From NCBI GenBank assembly GCA_024637015.1, contig JAGXGE010000002.1, forward strand, positions 1 to 64,000: a DNA stretch of 64,000 nucleotides. The letters run 5' to 3'. The position numbers were made by a program, and so were the translations under genes. Below, piece by piece: positions 41,373 through 50,543 of the stretch (positions are counted from its first letter, which is position 1; each line of letters starts with the position of its first letter). A model generated the notes under the pieces. The model was not told where the DNA came from, did not search any database, and saw nothing but the letters and a program-made list of their open reading frames with translations. The DNA is from Aequorivita sp. Its GTDB lineage: Bacteria; Bacteroidota; Bacteroidia; Flavobacteriales; Flavobacteriaceae.

Positions 41373-41963
41373 TCAATCAATGATTCTTCCAGGATTTCCA
41401 ACAACTACTGCCCCGTCAGCCACATCCTTAATAATAACAGCTCCTGCCCCAATTGTGACCCATTTTCCAATTTTGATTTCCGGCAATACACAAGCTCCAA
41501 TCCCAATATGCGTGCCCTCCCCGACTGTTACTCCTCCCGCCAAACTGGCATTGGGAGAAATATGAACAAAATCGGCTAGCTTACAATCGTGCTCGATTAC
41601 CGCTGCGGAATTTATTATACAATGTTGACCAATGCTCACACAGGCATTGATGACTGCCTTTGCCATTACAACAGATCCATCCCCCACAGTAGACCATGAA
41701 GAGAGGCTGGCGGTTCTGTGAATTAAAACTCCAAACTTTTTTCCTAGCTTTTTACTTATATCATGTCGTGTTTTATTGTTCCCTATAGATATAATCCAAG
41801 TATCCGCTGAACGGGAAATTTCTGGTAAATATCTTTGCACAGGAATGTGGCATATAGCTTCCGCTTTTGGATTATCGTCATAGATAATATCAATCGTTTC
41901 TCCGATGGATTCAGCTATATCAATTACAGATTTACAATGCCCACTGGCTCCAAATAATATCAT
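41373..41963 (-). CDS. Sugar O/N-acetyltransferase (PglD/NeuD family)
   Basis: This 196-residue protein has an N-terminal nucleotide-sugar-binding Rossmann-like domain (MILFGASGHCKSVIDIAE) and a left-handed beta-helix of hexapeptide repeats (about residues 90-185), with the catalytic His in INSAAVIEHDCKLADFVHISPNASLAGGV. It is expected to use acetyl-CoA to acetylate the amino sugar made by the PglF/PglE-like pair, giving a bacillosamine-type sugar. Confidence 0.88.
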   Translation of the reverse strand: MILFGASGHCKSVIDIAESIGETIDIIYDDNPKAEAICHIPVQRYLPEISRSADTWIISIGNNKTRHDISKKLGKKFGVLIHRTASLSSWSTVGDGSVVMAKAVINACVSIGQHCIINSAAVIEHDCKLADFVHISPNASLAGGVTVGEGTHIGIGACVLPEIKIGKWVTIGAGAVIIKDVADGAVVVGNPGRIID

Positions 41964-42024
41964 AGAATCACTTTTTTTACTTCAATCTCTTTTAAACGAA
42001 TATACAAGAAAATCGTCAGGTGTT

Positions 42025-42624
42025 TTATTTTTTAAATGGTTCCGCAGAAGCATGCCCACCTTGTGTAATCCCCTCCTTTTTAAAAACTTTTTTTACGGTT
42101 TTAAAAAATATTTTTAAATCAAGCCAAAAGGACTGGTGTTCAACATACCATACATCATATTCAAATTTCTGTTGCCAACTAATAGCGTTACGCCCGTTTA
42201 CTTGTGCCCAGCCAGTTATTCCAGGCCTTACGTCATGTCGCTGTTTTTGGGTTTCATTATAAAGAGGAAGGTATTCTGGCAATAAAGGTCTTGGCCCTAC
42301 AAAGCTCATATCTCCCATTAAAACATTTAGCAGTTGTGGCAGTTCATCCAGAGATGTAGAGCGAATAAACTTCCCCATAGTAGTAAGTCTTTCAGAGTCT
42401 GGTCGTAAATTTCCTTTAGTATCCTTTTTATCATTCATTGTTTTAAACTTTACAATGGTAAATATCCGTTCGTATTTCCCCGGTCTTTTTTGGAAAAAAA
42501 AAGGGGAGCCTCCATTTGAAAACCCTAATATAACAGATACCAACAAGATAATTGGACTTGTAATTAGCAATAAAATAAGAGCCCCAATAAAATCGAAGAA
42601 TGGTTTTAGTATGTCTTGGTACAT
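42025..42624 (-). CDS. Initiating phosphoglycosyltransferase (PglC/WcaJ type)
   Basis: This 199-residue membrane enzyme has one N-terminal re-entrant helix ([26 protein letters not shown]), then [57 protein letters not shown] and [18 protein letters not shown]. It moves a phospho-sugar, possibly diacetylbacillosamine, from its UDP carrier to undecaprenyl phosphate. Its length fits the minimal PglC type. It is 61 bp upstream of the PglD-like gene. Its C-terminal HASAEPFKK tail is a feature of many flavobacterial copies. Confidence 0.9.
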   Translation of the reverse strand: MYQDILKPFFDFIGALILLLITSPIILLVSVILGFSNGGSPFFFQKRPGKYERIFTIVKFKTMNDKKDTKGNLRPDSERLTTMGKFIRSTSLDELPQLLNVLMGDMSFVGPRPLLPEYLPLYNETQKQRHDVRPGITGWAQVNGRNAISWQQKFEYDVWYVEHQSFWLDLKIFFKTVKKVFKKEGITQGGHASAEPFKK

Positions 42625-42701
42625 TTACAGGATATTTTCTTAAGGTTTCAAAATTACAGAAAAGTAATGACTGGTGGGGTGCAATTTATATTTGTTGTTT
42701 A

Positions 42702-43084
42702 CCCCCAGCCCCTAAAGCGGTGGAACAAAACTCAGCAATATTTGAAGGTACCTTTAGGGGTGGGGCAGATGAAACTTTACCCCCAGCCCCTAAAGGGGAG
42801 AAAGAAAACTCAGCAATATTTTAAGGCACCCTTTAGGGCTGGGGGCAGATGAAGCTTTACTCCAAGCCCCTAAAGGGGAGAAAGAAAACTCAGCAATATT
42901 TGAAGATAACCTTTAGGGGCGGGGTCAGATGAAACTTTACCCCCAGCCCCTAAAGGGGAGGAACAAAACTCAGCAATATTTGAAGGTACCCTTTGGGGGC
43001 GGGGCAGTGAAACTTTACCCCCGACCCCTAAAGGGGAGAAAGAAAACTTAGTAATATTTATTGGCTTCCTTTAGGGTTGGGGTC
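42702..43084. repeat. Block A of 79-bp hairpin repeats (5 units)
   Basis: Units begin near 42702, 42780, 42860, 42940 and 43018 (spacing 78-80 bp). Each has a left arm CCCCCAGCCCCTAAAGGGG, a conserved A-rich core (AAAACTCAGCAATATTTGAA), a right arm CCCTTTAGGGGCGGGG and a linker (CAGATGAAACTTTA). The arms are complementary over about 16 bp, so every unit can fold into a long hairpin with a ~30-nt loop. The last unit contains the stop codon of the DUF559 gene. The core is conserved between units, so this is not a CRISPR array. Confidence 0.95.
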
Positions 43085-43484
43085 GTTCTTGTGAGCTATT
43101 TATAAAAGATTTTATTTCAGCTAATACTTTTTGTATATCGTTTTCTATTTCCTCATTCTTGAATCTAATAATTGAAACATTTTGAGACTTCAATAAATCA
43201 GTTCGTTCTTTATCTTTCAGCTTTTGCGCTTTATCATTGTGATATTCTCCATCCAATTCGATTATTAATCTTAATTCGTGACAATAAAAATCTGCAATGA
43301 ATAAATGTATCGGATGCTGCCTTCTAAACTTGAAGCCTCCCAATTGTTTGTTTTTTAGGAATTCCCACAATTTCGTCTCGGCAGACGTCATATTATTCCG
43401 AAGTATTTTTGCAAAAGCAAAAATACTTGGTGGTGCGCCTTTATGCATACCAGTATCCTGATGGTTATTTTTAAAAGAAGACAT
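43071..43484 (-). CDS. DUF559 domain (Vsr-like) endonuclease
   Basis: This 137-residue protein (125 if it starts at the conserved MHKGAPPS, 43448) has the DUF559 core: RNNMTSAETKLWEFLKNKQ, then FKFRRQHPIHLFIADFYCHE and LIIELDGEYHNDKAQKLKDKERTDLL, with the Asp and Glu-x-Asp-Gly/His residues expected of the Vsr/PD-(D/E)xK-like nuclease fold. Its cellular role is unknown. The last residues (RPQP) and the stop are encoded by a 79-bp repeat unit, and six more units lie on its upstream side. A perfect 12-bp inverted repeat sits in its coding sequence at 43401-43428. Confidence 0.85.
   Translation of the reverse strand: MSSFKNNHQDTGMHKGAPPSIFAFAKILRNNMTSAETKLWEFLKNKQLGGFKFRRQHPIHLFIADFYCHELRLIIELDGEYHNDKAQKLKDKERTDLLKSQNVSIIRFKNEEIENDIQKVLAEIKSFINSSQERPQP
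43401..43428. repeat. Perfect inverted repeat inside the DUF559 gene
   Basis: Arms AAGTATTTTTGC (43401-43412) and GCAAAAATACTT (43417-43428) are exactly complementary around an AAAA loop. It encodes part of APPSIFAFAKILRNN and would make a 12-bp hairpin near the 5' end of the mRNA. Confidence 0.95.
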
Positions 43485-43543
43485 CTCGTAATATATTAAT
43501 AAAATTACACTCGATTGATAAACCTTTAAATATAATAAATTTT

Positions 43544-43578
43544 GGGTTTTGCCCCTTGCCCCTTGCTCTTAGCTCCTT
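43544..43578 (+). repeat. Short heptamer-like repeat GCCCCTT / GCTCTTA
   Basis: TTGCCCCTTGCCCCTTGCTC followed by TTAGCTCCTTA looks like a diverged relative of the GGCTCTT heptamer array at 28755-28845. It directly precedes block B of the hairpin repeats. Confidence 0.5.
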
Positions 43579-44045
43579 ACCCCCGGCCCCTATAGGGGGG
43601 GAACAAAACTCAGTAATATCTGAAGGCACCCTTTAGGGCTGGGGTCTGATGAAACTTTGCCCCCCGGCCCCTAGCCCCCAGCCCCTAAAGGGGAGAAATA
43701 AAACCCAGCAATATTTGTAGGCACCCTTTAGGGACGGGGGCAGATGGAACTTTACCCCCGGCCCCTAAAGGGGAGAAATAAAACCCAGCAATATTTGTAG
43801 GCACCCTTTAGGGCTGGGGTCTGATGAAGCTTTACTCCAAGCCCCTAAAGAGGAGAAATAAAACTCAGTAAAAACTGAAGGCACCCTTTAGGGTTGGGGT
43901 CTGATGAAACTTACCCCCGGCCCCTAAAGGGGAGAAACAAAACTCAGTAAAAATTGAAGGCACCCTTTAGGGCTGGGGTCTGATGAAACTTACCCCAAGC
44001 CCCTAAAGGGGAGAAATAAAACTCAGTAAAAACTAAAGGGGCAGG
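43579..44045. repeat. Block B of 79-bp hairpin repeats (6 units)
   Basis: Units begin near 43579, 43660, 43754, 43834, 43913 and 43992, the last one truncated by the end of a glycosyltransferase gene. Arms and core match block A in the same orientation; the core here is AAACTCAGTAAAAACTGAAG or AAACCCAGCAATATTTGTAG. One unit has a partly duplicated left arm (near 43660-43685). Block B and block A flank the DUF559 gene. Confidence 0.95.
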
Positions 44046-45209
44046 CTATAATACATCATTGACGCATTTTCGGTATTCTGCCAGTAAAGCTTCCCAAACC
44101 TCTTTTCTATTGTATTTTTCAACAATGATTTTCCGTGCCGAAGATTTTAAGCTGGAATGCATCAATGCTTTTGTAGCCATTTGTTCCATTGCCTCATAAA
44201 GAGCTTCCTCATTTTTTGGTGGTACAATAAGGCCGTTGACGCCTTGTTGAACAATTTCATTGCAACCGTTAATATCCGTTACAATTGATGGCAAGCCCAT
44301 AGCTCCAGCTTGCATAACCACATTTGGAAACCCTTCGCGATAACTTGGAAATACCAGTGCATTGGCAATAGCCAAATAGGGACGAACATCGTTTTGATAG
44401 CCTATAGAGTATATATTGGGGTTCTCTCCTATGCTTTTTAAAGACTCAGGCGATAAGGGATCCAAATCATTTTCAAAAGGGCCCACTAAGAGAAGTGAAA
44501 TGTTGCTTTTTGATTTGGAAAGTTTTGAAAAAGCAGCAATCAATTCGTTGATGCCTTTATCTTTTACCAAGCGTCCCACAAAAATGAATAGAAAATTGTT
44601 TTGAGGAATTTTCCATTTGTCCCGCAATGAGATTTTATCACTCTCTGAAAAATTGGTTGGGTTAAAATGATCGGTATCAATCCCATTGCTACTACCGTTT
44701 GCTATTATAGAGAGTTTTGAAGATTTTGTAAACTTTTCAGAAATAATAAAATCATATAATCCCTGTGAATTGGGATATACCCTTGTAGCAAAACGATACG
44801 TTAGTTTTTCAACAAAATCCAAAATCGTTCTTTTAAACCCCGTTGCTTCCATCAACGGAAGGCCGGCAACTGTATGTAGCCTATTTGGAATCCCTGCAAG
44901 CCAAGCCGCCATCATCCCCACAATACCAGCCTTTGGCGTATGGGTATGAACTATGGATGGCTTTTCTTTTTTTAAAAACTGGTATAATCTAAAGACCGCA
45001 ACAATATCTTTTATCGGAGTGATTTTTCTTGTGAGTTCCAAGGGAAAAAAACGCACCCCCTCCTTCTTGGCATAACTTTCCAATCTTTCGGGCTCTGCTG
45101 AAATGGCAACTATTTCAAAATAGTCTTTCATAAAAGCCAGTTGCCCTTCAAGGAGTTTTTCCAGCGAAAGCGGGATGGTGGTAATCCGTATTAAGCCTTT
45201 CCGTTCCAT
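44046..45209 (-). CDS. Glycosyltransferase family 4 (PglA-like)
   Basis: This 387-residue GT-B enzyme has HTHTPKAGIVGMMAAWLAGI near residue 90, LFIFVGRLVKDKGINELIAAF near 210 and the C-terminal donor-site block YREGFPNVVMQAGAMGLPSIV, in which the second Glu of the usual E-x7-E motif is Gln. Such enzymes often add a sugar to bacillosamine-type acceptors; specificity is not known. It overlaps the next glycosyltransferase gene by 19 bp. The stop is followed at once by block B of the hairpin repeats. Confidence 0.85.
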   Translation of the reverse strand: MERKGLIRITTIPLSLEKLLEGQLAFMKDYFEIVAISAEPERLESYAKKEGVRFFPLELTRKITPIKDIVAVFRLYQFLKKEKPSIVHTHTPKAGIVGMMAAWLAGIPNRLHTVAGLPLMEATGFKRTILDFVEKLTYRFATRVYPNSQGLYDFIISEKFTKSSKLSIIANGSSNGIDTDHFNPTNFSESDKISLRDKWKIPQNNFLFIFVGRLVKDKGINELIAAFSKLSKSKSNISLLLVGPFENDLDPLSPESLKSIGENPNIYSIGYQNDVRPYLAIANALVFPSYREGFPNVVMQAGAMGLPSIVTDINGCNEIVQQGVNGLIVPPKNEEALYEAMEQMATKALMHSSLKSSARKIIVEKYNRKEVWEALLAEYRKCVNDVL

Positions 45210-46303
45210 AATTGGTTGTATAGTTTAATATGGTTACTTACCATTTTTTCAATACTGTATTTTTTTGCCCTTTCCATACAGCTCTTTGTTATTTGTTCGT
45301 AATATGCCGAATCTTTCAACAGCCTGTTTATTTTGGTTGCAAGATCGGTTTCCTCTTTGTGGGTAAACAATATTCCCGCACCAAAAACAAGGTTTGAAAG
45401 CCCCGGCACATTAGATGCCACCAGTGGGGTCCCAGAAGCCATGGCCTCCAAGCCCGATAAAGATTGGCCCTCATAATGTGATGACAATACCGCCACATCT
45501 GCCATTTTCAATAAATTGGGCACATCTGTCCGAATGCCCAGAAAAATCACTTTTTCATTAAGCTCCAACGAATCTACCAGCGCCTTCATTTCTTCCATCA
45601 TGTGGCCTTGCCCAACCAGTAATAATTTCACGGGCTTTTTGATAAACGGGATAGCCCTGATTAATGTTTCTTGATCCTTTTGTGGAGTAAAGCGGGATAC
45701 TTGAATAATTATTTTTAAGGCCTTATCATTTATAAACTCACTGCTATCCGCAGCCACAGCATTTTGTATTTTTTGCAAGTCCACCCCATTTGCAATAGTA
45801 ACATAACGGGAGCCCCTTATTTTAACATGTTTTATAAGAGCCAACTTTACCTCGGTAGAGATGGTGACAATTTTTGAATAGCGCCTGTATATAAATCGAT
45901 CCGTCCAGATTAAAAAAGGATGTTCCCTGCGTTTGTTTGTGGTACTGTGCTCGGTGTAAAGCAGCTTTGTTTTCGAAAACGAAATCATTTTGGCTATTGC
46001 TACCCAATAAAGGGATGGGAAGAGGTGTACGTGCACCAGATCGTATTCATTAAGCAAGGGAGCAATCTTTAAAATAAATATGGGATTGTATGGACTGTGC
46101 TTTCCAACCGTAAAAATAGTAAGGTTTTTATGGGTTCTAAGTTCTTCGAGAAATGGAAACGGGGCCCCGTTGAGCAATAGCACCTCCACTTGTAATCCCG
46201 CTTCACTAAGCCGTGGAACCATCTCCCCCAAAAGCCGCTCCGCCCCACCAGTGGCAAGGCTGTTTATTACGTGAAGGACTTTTATGGGTTTTTGGGTAGC
46301 CAT
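45191..46303 (-). CDS. Glycosyltransferase family 4
   Basis: This 370-residue GT-B enzyme starts MATQKPIKVLHVINSLATGG and carries GGAERLLGEMVPRL, VSRFTPQKDQETLIRAI near 200 and the donor-binding SSHYEGQSLSGLEAMASGTPLVA with an intact E-x7-E motif. It is cytosolic or peripheral and is expected to extend the lipid-linked repeat unit. It overlaps the following gene by 19 bp; its start lies about 58 bp after the Wzy-like stop. Confidence 0.87.
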   Translation of the reverse strand: MATQKPIKVLHVINSLATGGAERLLGEMVPRLSEAGLQVEVLLLNGAPFPFLEELRTHKNLTIFTVGKHSPYNPIFILKIAPLLNEYDLVHVHLFPSLYWVAIAKMISFSKTKLLYTEHSTTNKRREHPFLIWTDRFIYRRYSKIVTISTEVKLALIKHVKIRGSRYVTIANGVDLQKIQNAVAADSSEFINDKALKIIIQVSRFTPQKDQETLIRAIPFIKKPVKLLLVGQGHMMEEMKALVDSLELNEKVIFLGIRTDVPNLLKMADVAVLSSHYEGQSLSGLEAMASGTPLVASNVPGLSNLVFGAGILFTHKEETDLATKINRLLKDSAYYEQITKSCMERAKKYSIEKMVSNHIKLYNQLWNGKA

Positions 46304-46360
46304 ACTCTAAAATATGGGTTGCTTACCATTTTTTCCCAATACAGGTTTTTCAGTCATAAG

Positions 46361-47527
46361 TCAACTAGGTTTTTTTGCGGCTTGTTTTTGTTGGTATGAA
46401 TAGGAAAGCCCCCATAGGCAGATAAAGAGGAGAGCGGGCGTAAACATATTTTTTTCGCGTAGCATGATTCCGAGATTCCCCAATATCAATGAAAATGTAA
46501 GGGCGCCCATCAAAAAAAACAAAAACATTCCTTTAAAAATATAATTGCCTCTTTTAAAAAGTTTGAAAGGGTTCAATCTTATAAACTTTATACTTAAAAT
46601 TAATAATAACAAATTTTCAAAGGAAGCTACAACAGCCAATATCGAATTAATATCAAAAAAGAACGGGCGGTATAAAAATGTTAGTACTTTTAATGGGTAA
46701 GGATAGGCAGAAATATCTACGCCACTCCCTGCACCTTCGGTTAAATTCCCTGTACTTGTTTCACTAAAACTATTTATAGCTTCCGCATTCAGCGATTCCA
46801 TTTTCATAAAAACCAGAAATTGGAAAAATAAAAAACTAAAAACTCCAGTAAAAATTAATCCGAGTATAATCTTATACTTTTTACTTAAGTTTCCATCTAA
46901 TAAAAATGCCATACCAAAAGCTGCGACTAAAAACATACTGATATGTGGTCTTACAATATATGTAAGAATTAGGGCTAAGATAATTTTAATAATATGCTTC
47001 CGGGGTGCTAACATTGAATAACTGAAAAGTGCTATTGCCAAAAAACAAATTGTGTCTTTGCCAAGTCCCGCTGACCAAAAATGTAGATTTGGCAGAAAAA
47101 AAATAAAAGGAAACAATTTAATATTCCCAATCCTGCTGTTGTATTTAATTTCAGAATTAAATAGACCGTAAAAGAAAACCATTCCCACGTAACCTAATAA
47201 CGTATAGATAAGTGACACACTGAAAAAGCTTAGGACTTTCGCAGGGAAGGCATTTAATAAATACATTCCTACGTTACCAGGACCATTCATTAATAACTCA
47301 TCAATAGCGCTTGTGAAGGAGAGCGCTTTTCCTGCTTTATAATAATGACTTGCGTCACCACCGGGGCCGTATGCTATATAAGCCCAATAAATTACTCCAA
47401 ATAAGAGATGATAGAGCCATAGACGGTTCAATATTTTTTTATTGTGAGCGTCAAATGGTACTCCCACCCAATTTTTAACTGAGAAACCAATAACAAAAAC
47501 AAAAATGATTACGATTATATCCAGCAA
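46361..47527 (-). CDS. Polytopic membrane protein, candidate Wzy polymerase
   Basis: This 388-residue protein has about ten membrane helices and a larger extracytoplasmic loop (about residues 225-265, FSETSTGNLTEGAGSGVDIS). It lacks enzyme motifs. O-antigen/capsule polymerases (Wzy) are poorly conserved and have this form, and no other candidate lies in the locus, so I infer this role. The start is TTG at 47527, 8 bp after the asnB stop; no in-frame ATG can replace it without losing a helix. Confidence 0.55.
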   Translation of the reverse strand: MLDIIVIIFVFVIGFSVKNWVGVPFDAHNKKILNRLWLYHLLFGVIYWAYIAYGPGGDASHYYKAGKALSFTSAIDELLMNGPGNVGMYLLNAFPAKVLSFFSVSLIYTLLGYVGMVFFYGLFNSEIKYNSRIGNIKLFPFIFFLPNLHFWSAGLGKDTICFLAIALFSYSMLAPRKHIIKIILALILTYIVRPHISMFLVAAFGMAFLLDGNLSKKYKIILGLIFTGVFSFLFFQFLVFMKMESLNAEAINSFSETSTGNLTEGAGSGVDISAYPYPLKVLTFLYRPFFFDINSILAVVASFENLLLLILSIKFIRLNPFKLFKRGNYIFKGMFLFFLMGALTFSLILGNLGIMLREKNMFTPALLFICLWGLSYSYQQKQAAKKPS

Positions 47528-47535
47528 AGTGTGCG

Positions 47536-49440
47536 CTATTGATTATTGTATTTTATAAAGGTATTTACATACCATTTTTGAAAGCAATAGTAGGTCCATA
47601 CCCTAAAGGTATTATCCTCCTTGGCATCTATATGGTTTCGAACTAGGGGAATGATTACAGATGAATCAAAAATACCCTGTCGTGCTAAAAAGTCAATCTC
47701 TAAGTATTTTTCAAGCTCTGGTCTTAATCCTTCCCGCAACCAATCCCCCACTGGTACCCCAAAACCTTTCTTTGTTTTATTTAAAAAACCATTGGGAAAA
47801 TATTGCTTAAAGGATTCTTTTAATAAATGTTTTTTGTCCAAACCTTTTATCAAATAATTTTCTGGTACCTGGCTTGTAAAATTCCATAGTTTCTTATTTA
47901 AAAATGGAGCTCGGCATTCCAAACTTGTTAGCATACTGCTTCGGTCTACTTTTACTAGCATATCCCCCTCCAAACTTAATAATCTATCTATATTTCTAAA
48001 ATCTTTAAGGGTTTGGTTGTTTTTACCAATCTTATTTTTAAAACTTTCAAATCCTTCCGTATTCCTAAATTCATTTTTTAATATTATACTGAGCTCATTC
48101 TCTTGAAAGCCCAACGATATAATATCGTAATAAAAACCTCCTTTGTAATCAATCGCCTTTAGAAGTCTATTCATCTTAAACCGCTTTCCTCTATTATCTC
48201 CTTGGGTACGCAACAAAGGTTGTGCGGTATTCATAATAAACTTGTGTAGATTTTGTGGAATAAATTGGGTGTATTTTTTATTGAGTGCGGCCATATAGTA
48301 CTTATTGTACCCACCATACACCTCATCTCCACCATCTCCCGTAAGCGCAACTTTTACATACTGCCTGGTTTTATTTGATACTACATAATTTGCCAGTGCT
48401 GAAGAATCTGCAAATGGTTCATCAAAATTTAGTAATATCTCATCTAAATTTTCAGATAGGTCTTTCTCCCCAATTATAAATTCATGGTGGTTACTTCCTA
48501 TCAGCTTAGCCACTTCACGACTCTTATCAGTTTCGTCAAAGGATTTTTTTTCAAAACCAATAGAAAAAGTATCAATCTTAGCTGCAGTTTGTTGTGCCAA
48601 ACTCAATGATATAATTGAGGAATCTACGCCCCCTGACAAAAAAGTCCCCAAGGGCACATCAGAAACGGATCGTGACAGTACAGTCTGCTGCACCAAATCG
48701 TGATTCAGCTTAATTACTTCCTTCTTATCACCTAAATCGAAATTTTTAAAGGAATGTTTTATAGGGAAAATGTCATATTCAAACCTCTTGCAATCAAAGC
48801 TAATATAAGTATCAGCTTCCAGTTTATGGATTCCTTCATATATTGTGTACGGTGCAGGGATATAGGTAAGTTGAAAATATAGGTTAAGGCCCTCTTTAGA
48901 TATTTCGGATGCCTGTTCTTTTACTGCAATAATAGACTTAAGTTCAGATGCCCAATAAAAGTTGTTGCCCTCTTGTGTATAGTAAAGTGGCTTTTCCCCA
49001 AAATAATCCCTCGTTATAAATAGTTTCTCAATGGCAGCATCATAAATACTAAAGGCAAACATACCATCCAGTTTTGAGAACGCAGCCGTTCCATATTTTT
49101 CATAAAGCTTGAGAATTACTTCGGTATCAGAAGAAGTTTCAAATTGAACACCATCCTTATCAAGTGAAGTACGTAAAGTTTTATAATTATATATTTCGCC
49201 ATTAAAAACAATTACTTTGCTTCGGTCCGTCGTATAGATGGGCTGTTTCCCAGATTCTAAATCTATAATGGCAAGCCGCCGCATTCCCATGGCAATAGTG
49301 TAGTCGTCTTTTAATTCGATAAAAATCCCATCATCATCGGGCCCACGATGCACAATGCAGAGGTTCATCAACTGCAACTTTTCAATTGCACTTGTGCCTT
49401 TTTTAGGATTTTGTTCAAAAACGCCGTTTATGCCGCACAT
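47536..49440 (-). CDS. asnB: Glutamine-hydrolysing asparagine synthase family protein
   Basis: This 634-residue protein has an N-terminal glutaminase domain with the Cys2 nucleophile (MCGINGVFEQ, then IVHRGPDDDG and VFNGEIYNYK) and a synthetase domain with the PP-loop SGGVDSSIISL near residue 265 and LTGDGGDEVYGGYNKYY near 365. Located amid glycosyltransferases it probably amidates a sugar carboxylate (uronic acid) or related group rather than serving general asparagine synthesis. It is the usual length for polysaccharide-cluster AsnB proteins. Confidence 0.88.
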   Translation of the reverse strand: MCGINGVFEQNPKKGTSAIEKLQLMNLCIVHRGPDDDGIFIELKDDYTIAMGMRRLAIIDLESGKQPIYTTDRSKVIVFNGEIYNYKTLRTSLDKDGVQFETSSDTEVILKLYEKYGTAAFSKLDGMFAFSIYDAAIEKLFITRDYFGEKPLYYTQEGNNFYWASELKSIIAVKEQASEISKEGLNLYFQLTYIPAPYTIYEGIHKLEADTYISFDCKRFEYDIFPIKHSFKNFDLGDKKEVIKLNHDLVQQTVLSRSVSDVPLGTFLSGGVDSSIISLSLAQQTAAKIDTFSIGFEKKSFDETDKSREVAKLIGSNHHEFIIGEKDLSENLDEILLNFDEPFADSSALANYVVSNKTRQYVKVALTGDGGDEVYGGYNKYYMAALNKKYTQFIPQNLHKFIMNTAQPLLRTQGDNRGKRFKMNRLLKAIDYKGGFYYDIISLGFQENELSIILKNEFRNTEGFESFKNKIGKNNQTLKDFRNIDRLLSLEGDMLVKVDRSSMLTSLECRAPFLNKKLWNFTSQVPENYLIKGLDKKHLLKESFKQYFPNGFLNKTKKGFGVPVGDWLREGLRPELEKYLEIDFLARQGIFDSSVIIPLVRNHIDAKEDNTFRVWTYYCFQKWYVNTFIKYNNQ

Positions 49441-49481
49441 ACTTCTTTTTCTAGACGATAAAAATACTTTATTTTAAGGAG

Positions 49482-50543
49482 CTACTCGGACTGTAGTTCT
49501 TTAAATACGGCCGCTAATTTTTGGCCTTGAACTTGTAGCGTGTAATTTTCTATAACCTTAATATAACCAGCATGCCCCATCTGTGCACGAAGTGTTGCTG
49601 ATTCTATTAATTTTTCAAAAGCATTTTCCCACTCTTCTTCGCTGTCTGCCAGAAAACCATTGATACCATCATCTACTACTTCAGTATTCATTCCTACGGG
49701 GCTGCAAATTACAGGAATACCACAAGCCATATACTGTATCAGTTTGTAGGAGCATTTACCTTTTGCCCAAGGTGTATCCTCCAGTGGCATCACCCCAATA
49801 TCAAAAGTTAATATGGAATCTACTTCGGTAGCTTCACTCCAAACCAACTGTTTTTCTATGTTAGGTAATCCCAAAGTTTTGTTGGCTCCAACTATTCGTA
49901 TTTCTATATCATACTGTTCTGCAAGTTTTGAAAGTACCGGGGTAATTATTTGAAGATATTTAAAGGTAGATGGTGAGCCAATCCAGCCTATCGTCACCGT
50001 TTTAACGGGTAAAAGTTGTTTTTGTTTATAGCGGTTTGCATCAATTACGGTGGGCAGTATTTCAACCCTTTTGGCTCCAGCATTTTCGGCATAGCTTGCC
50101 AAATAGTTGTTTCCTACAAGCACACAACTGCCGTATTTCATTACAGTTGCTATTTTATTGCCCAGCAAATACCGAATAGCATTATTTGAGCTTAGATTGT
50201 AATTATGGAAAATAGCATCATCATAATCCACCACATATTTTACGCCCAATTTGGATAATAGATATTCAAAAACAGCGGGAAAATAAGGAAAAAGCTCATA
50301 TTCAATAACCACTAAATCATAACCTCCAACAGCAAACAACTTAAAAAAGCGATTTAAATACCCCATTATAATTGACCCATAAACTCTTTTGCCGCTAAAT
50401 ATACCATCAACATAAGCTTCATCAAAAAGCGGTGAGACACTCACGGTATAACCAGCTTCTTCCAGTTTGGAAAAATATTGGTAGCTCCTTAATCTACTAC
50501 TTGCTCCAAGTCTTGGGTATTTTGTGAAATAAAGTATTTGCAT
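49482..50543 (-). CDS. Glycosyltransferase, GT4-like
   Basis: This 353-residue GT-B protein shows an N-terminal MQILYFTKYPRLGASSRLRS, VVDYDDAIFHNY near 112, and a C-terminal donor domain with VTIGWIGSPSTFKYLQII near 185 and KLIQYMACGIPVICSPVGMN near 265. The E-x7-E motif is not clear. Its ATG overlaps the upstream gene's stop by one base. Donor and acceptor are unknown. Confidence 0.82.
   Translation of the reverse strand: MQILYFTKYPRLGASSRLRSYQYFSKLEEAGYTVSVSPLFDEAYVDGIFSGKRVYGSIIMGYLNRFFKLFAVGGYDLVVIEYELFPYFPAVFEYLLSKLGVKYVVDYDDAIFHNYNLSSNNAIRYLLGNKIATVMKYGSCVLVGNNYLASYAENAGAKRVEILPTVIDANRYKQKQLLPVKTVTIGWIGSPSTFKYLQIITPVLSKLAEQYDIEIRIVGANKTLGLPNIEKQLVWSEATEVDSILTFDIGVMPLEDTPWAKGKCSYKLIQYMACGIPVICSPVGMNTEVVDDGINGFLADSEEEWENAFEKLIESATLRAQMGHAGYIKVIENYTLQVQGQKLAAVFKELQSE

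Noticed and set aside
42600-42852. Two overlapping plus-strand frames with PPAPKG-type repeats
   Set aside because: They read through the hairpin repeats and are interrupted when the unit length changes; no protein family fits.
42702-44045. CRISPR array
   Set aside because: The unit length is near-regular but the segment between the arms is conserved from unit to unit, so there are no unique spacers, and no cas genes are nearby.
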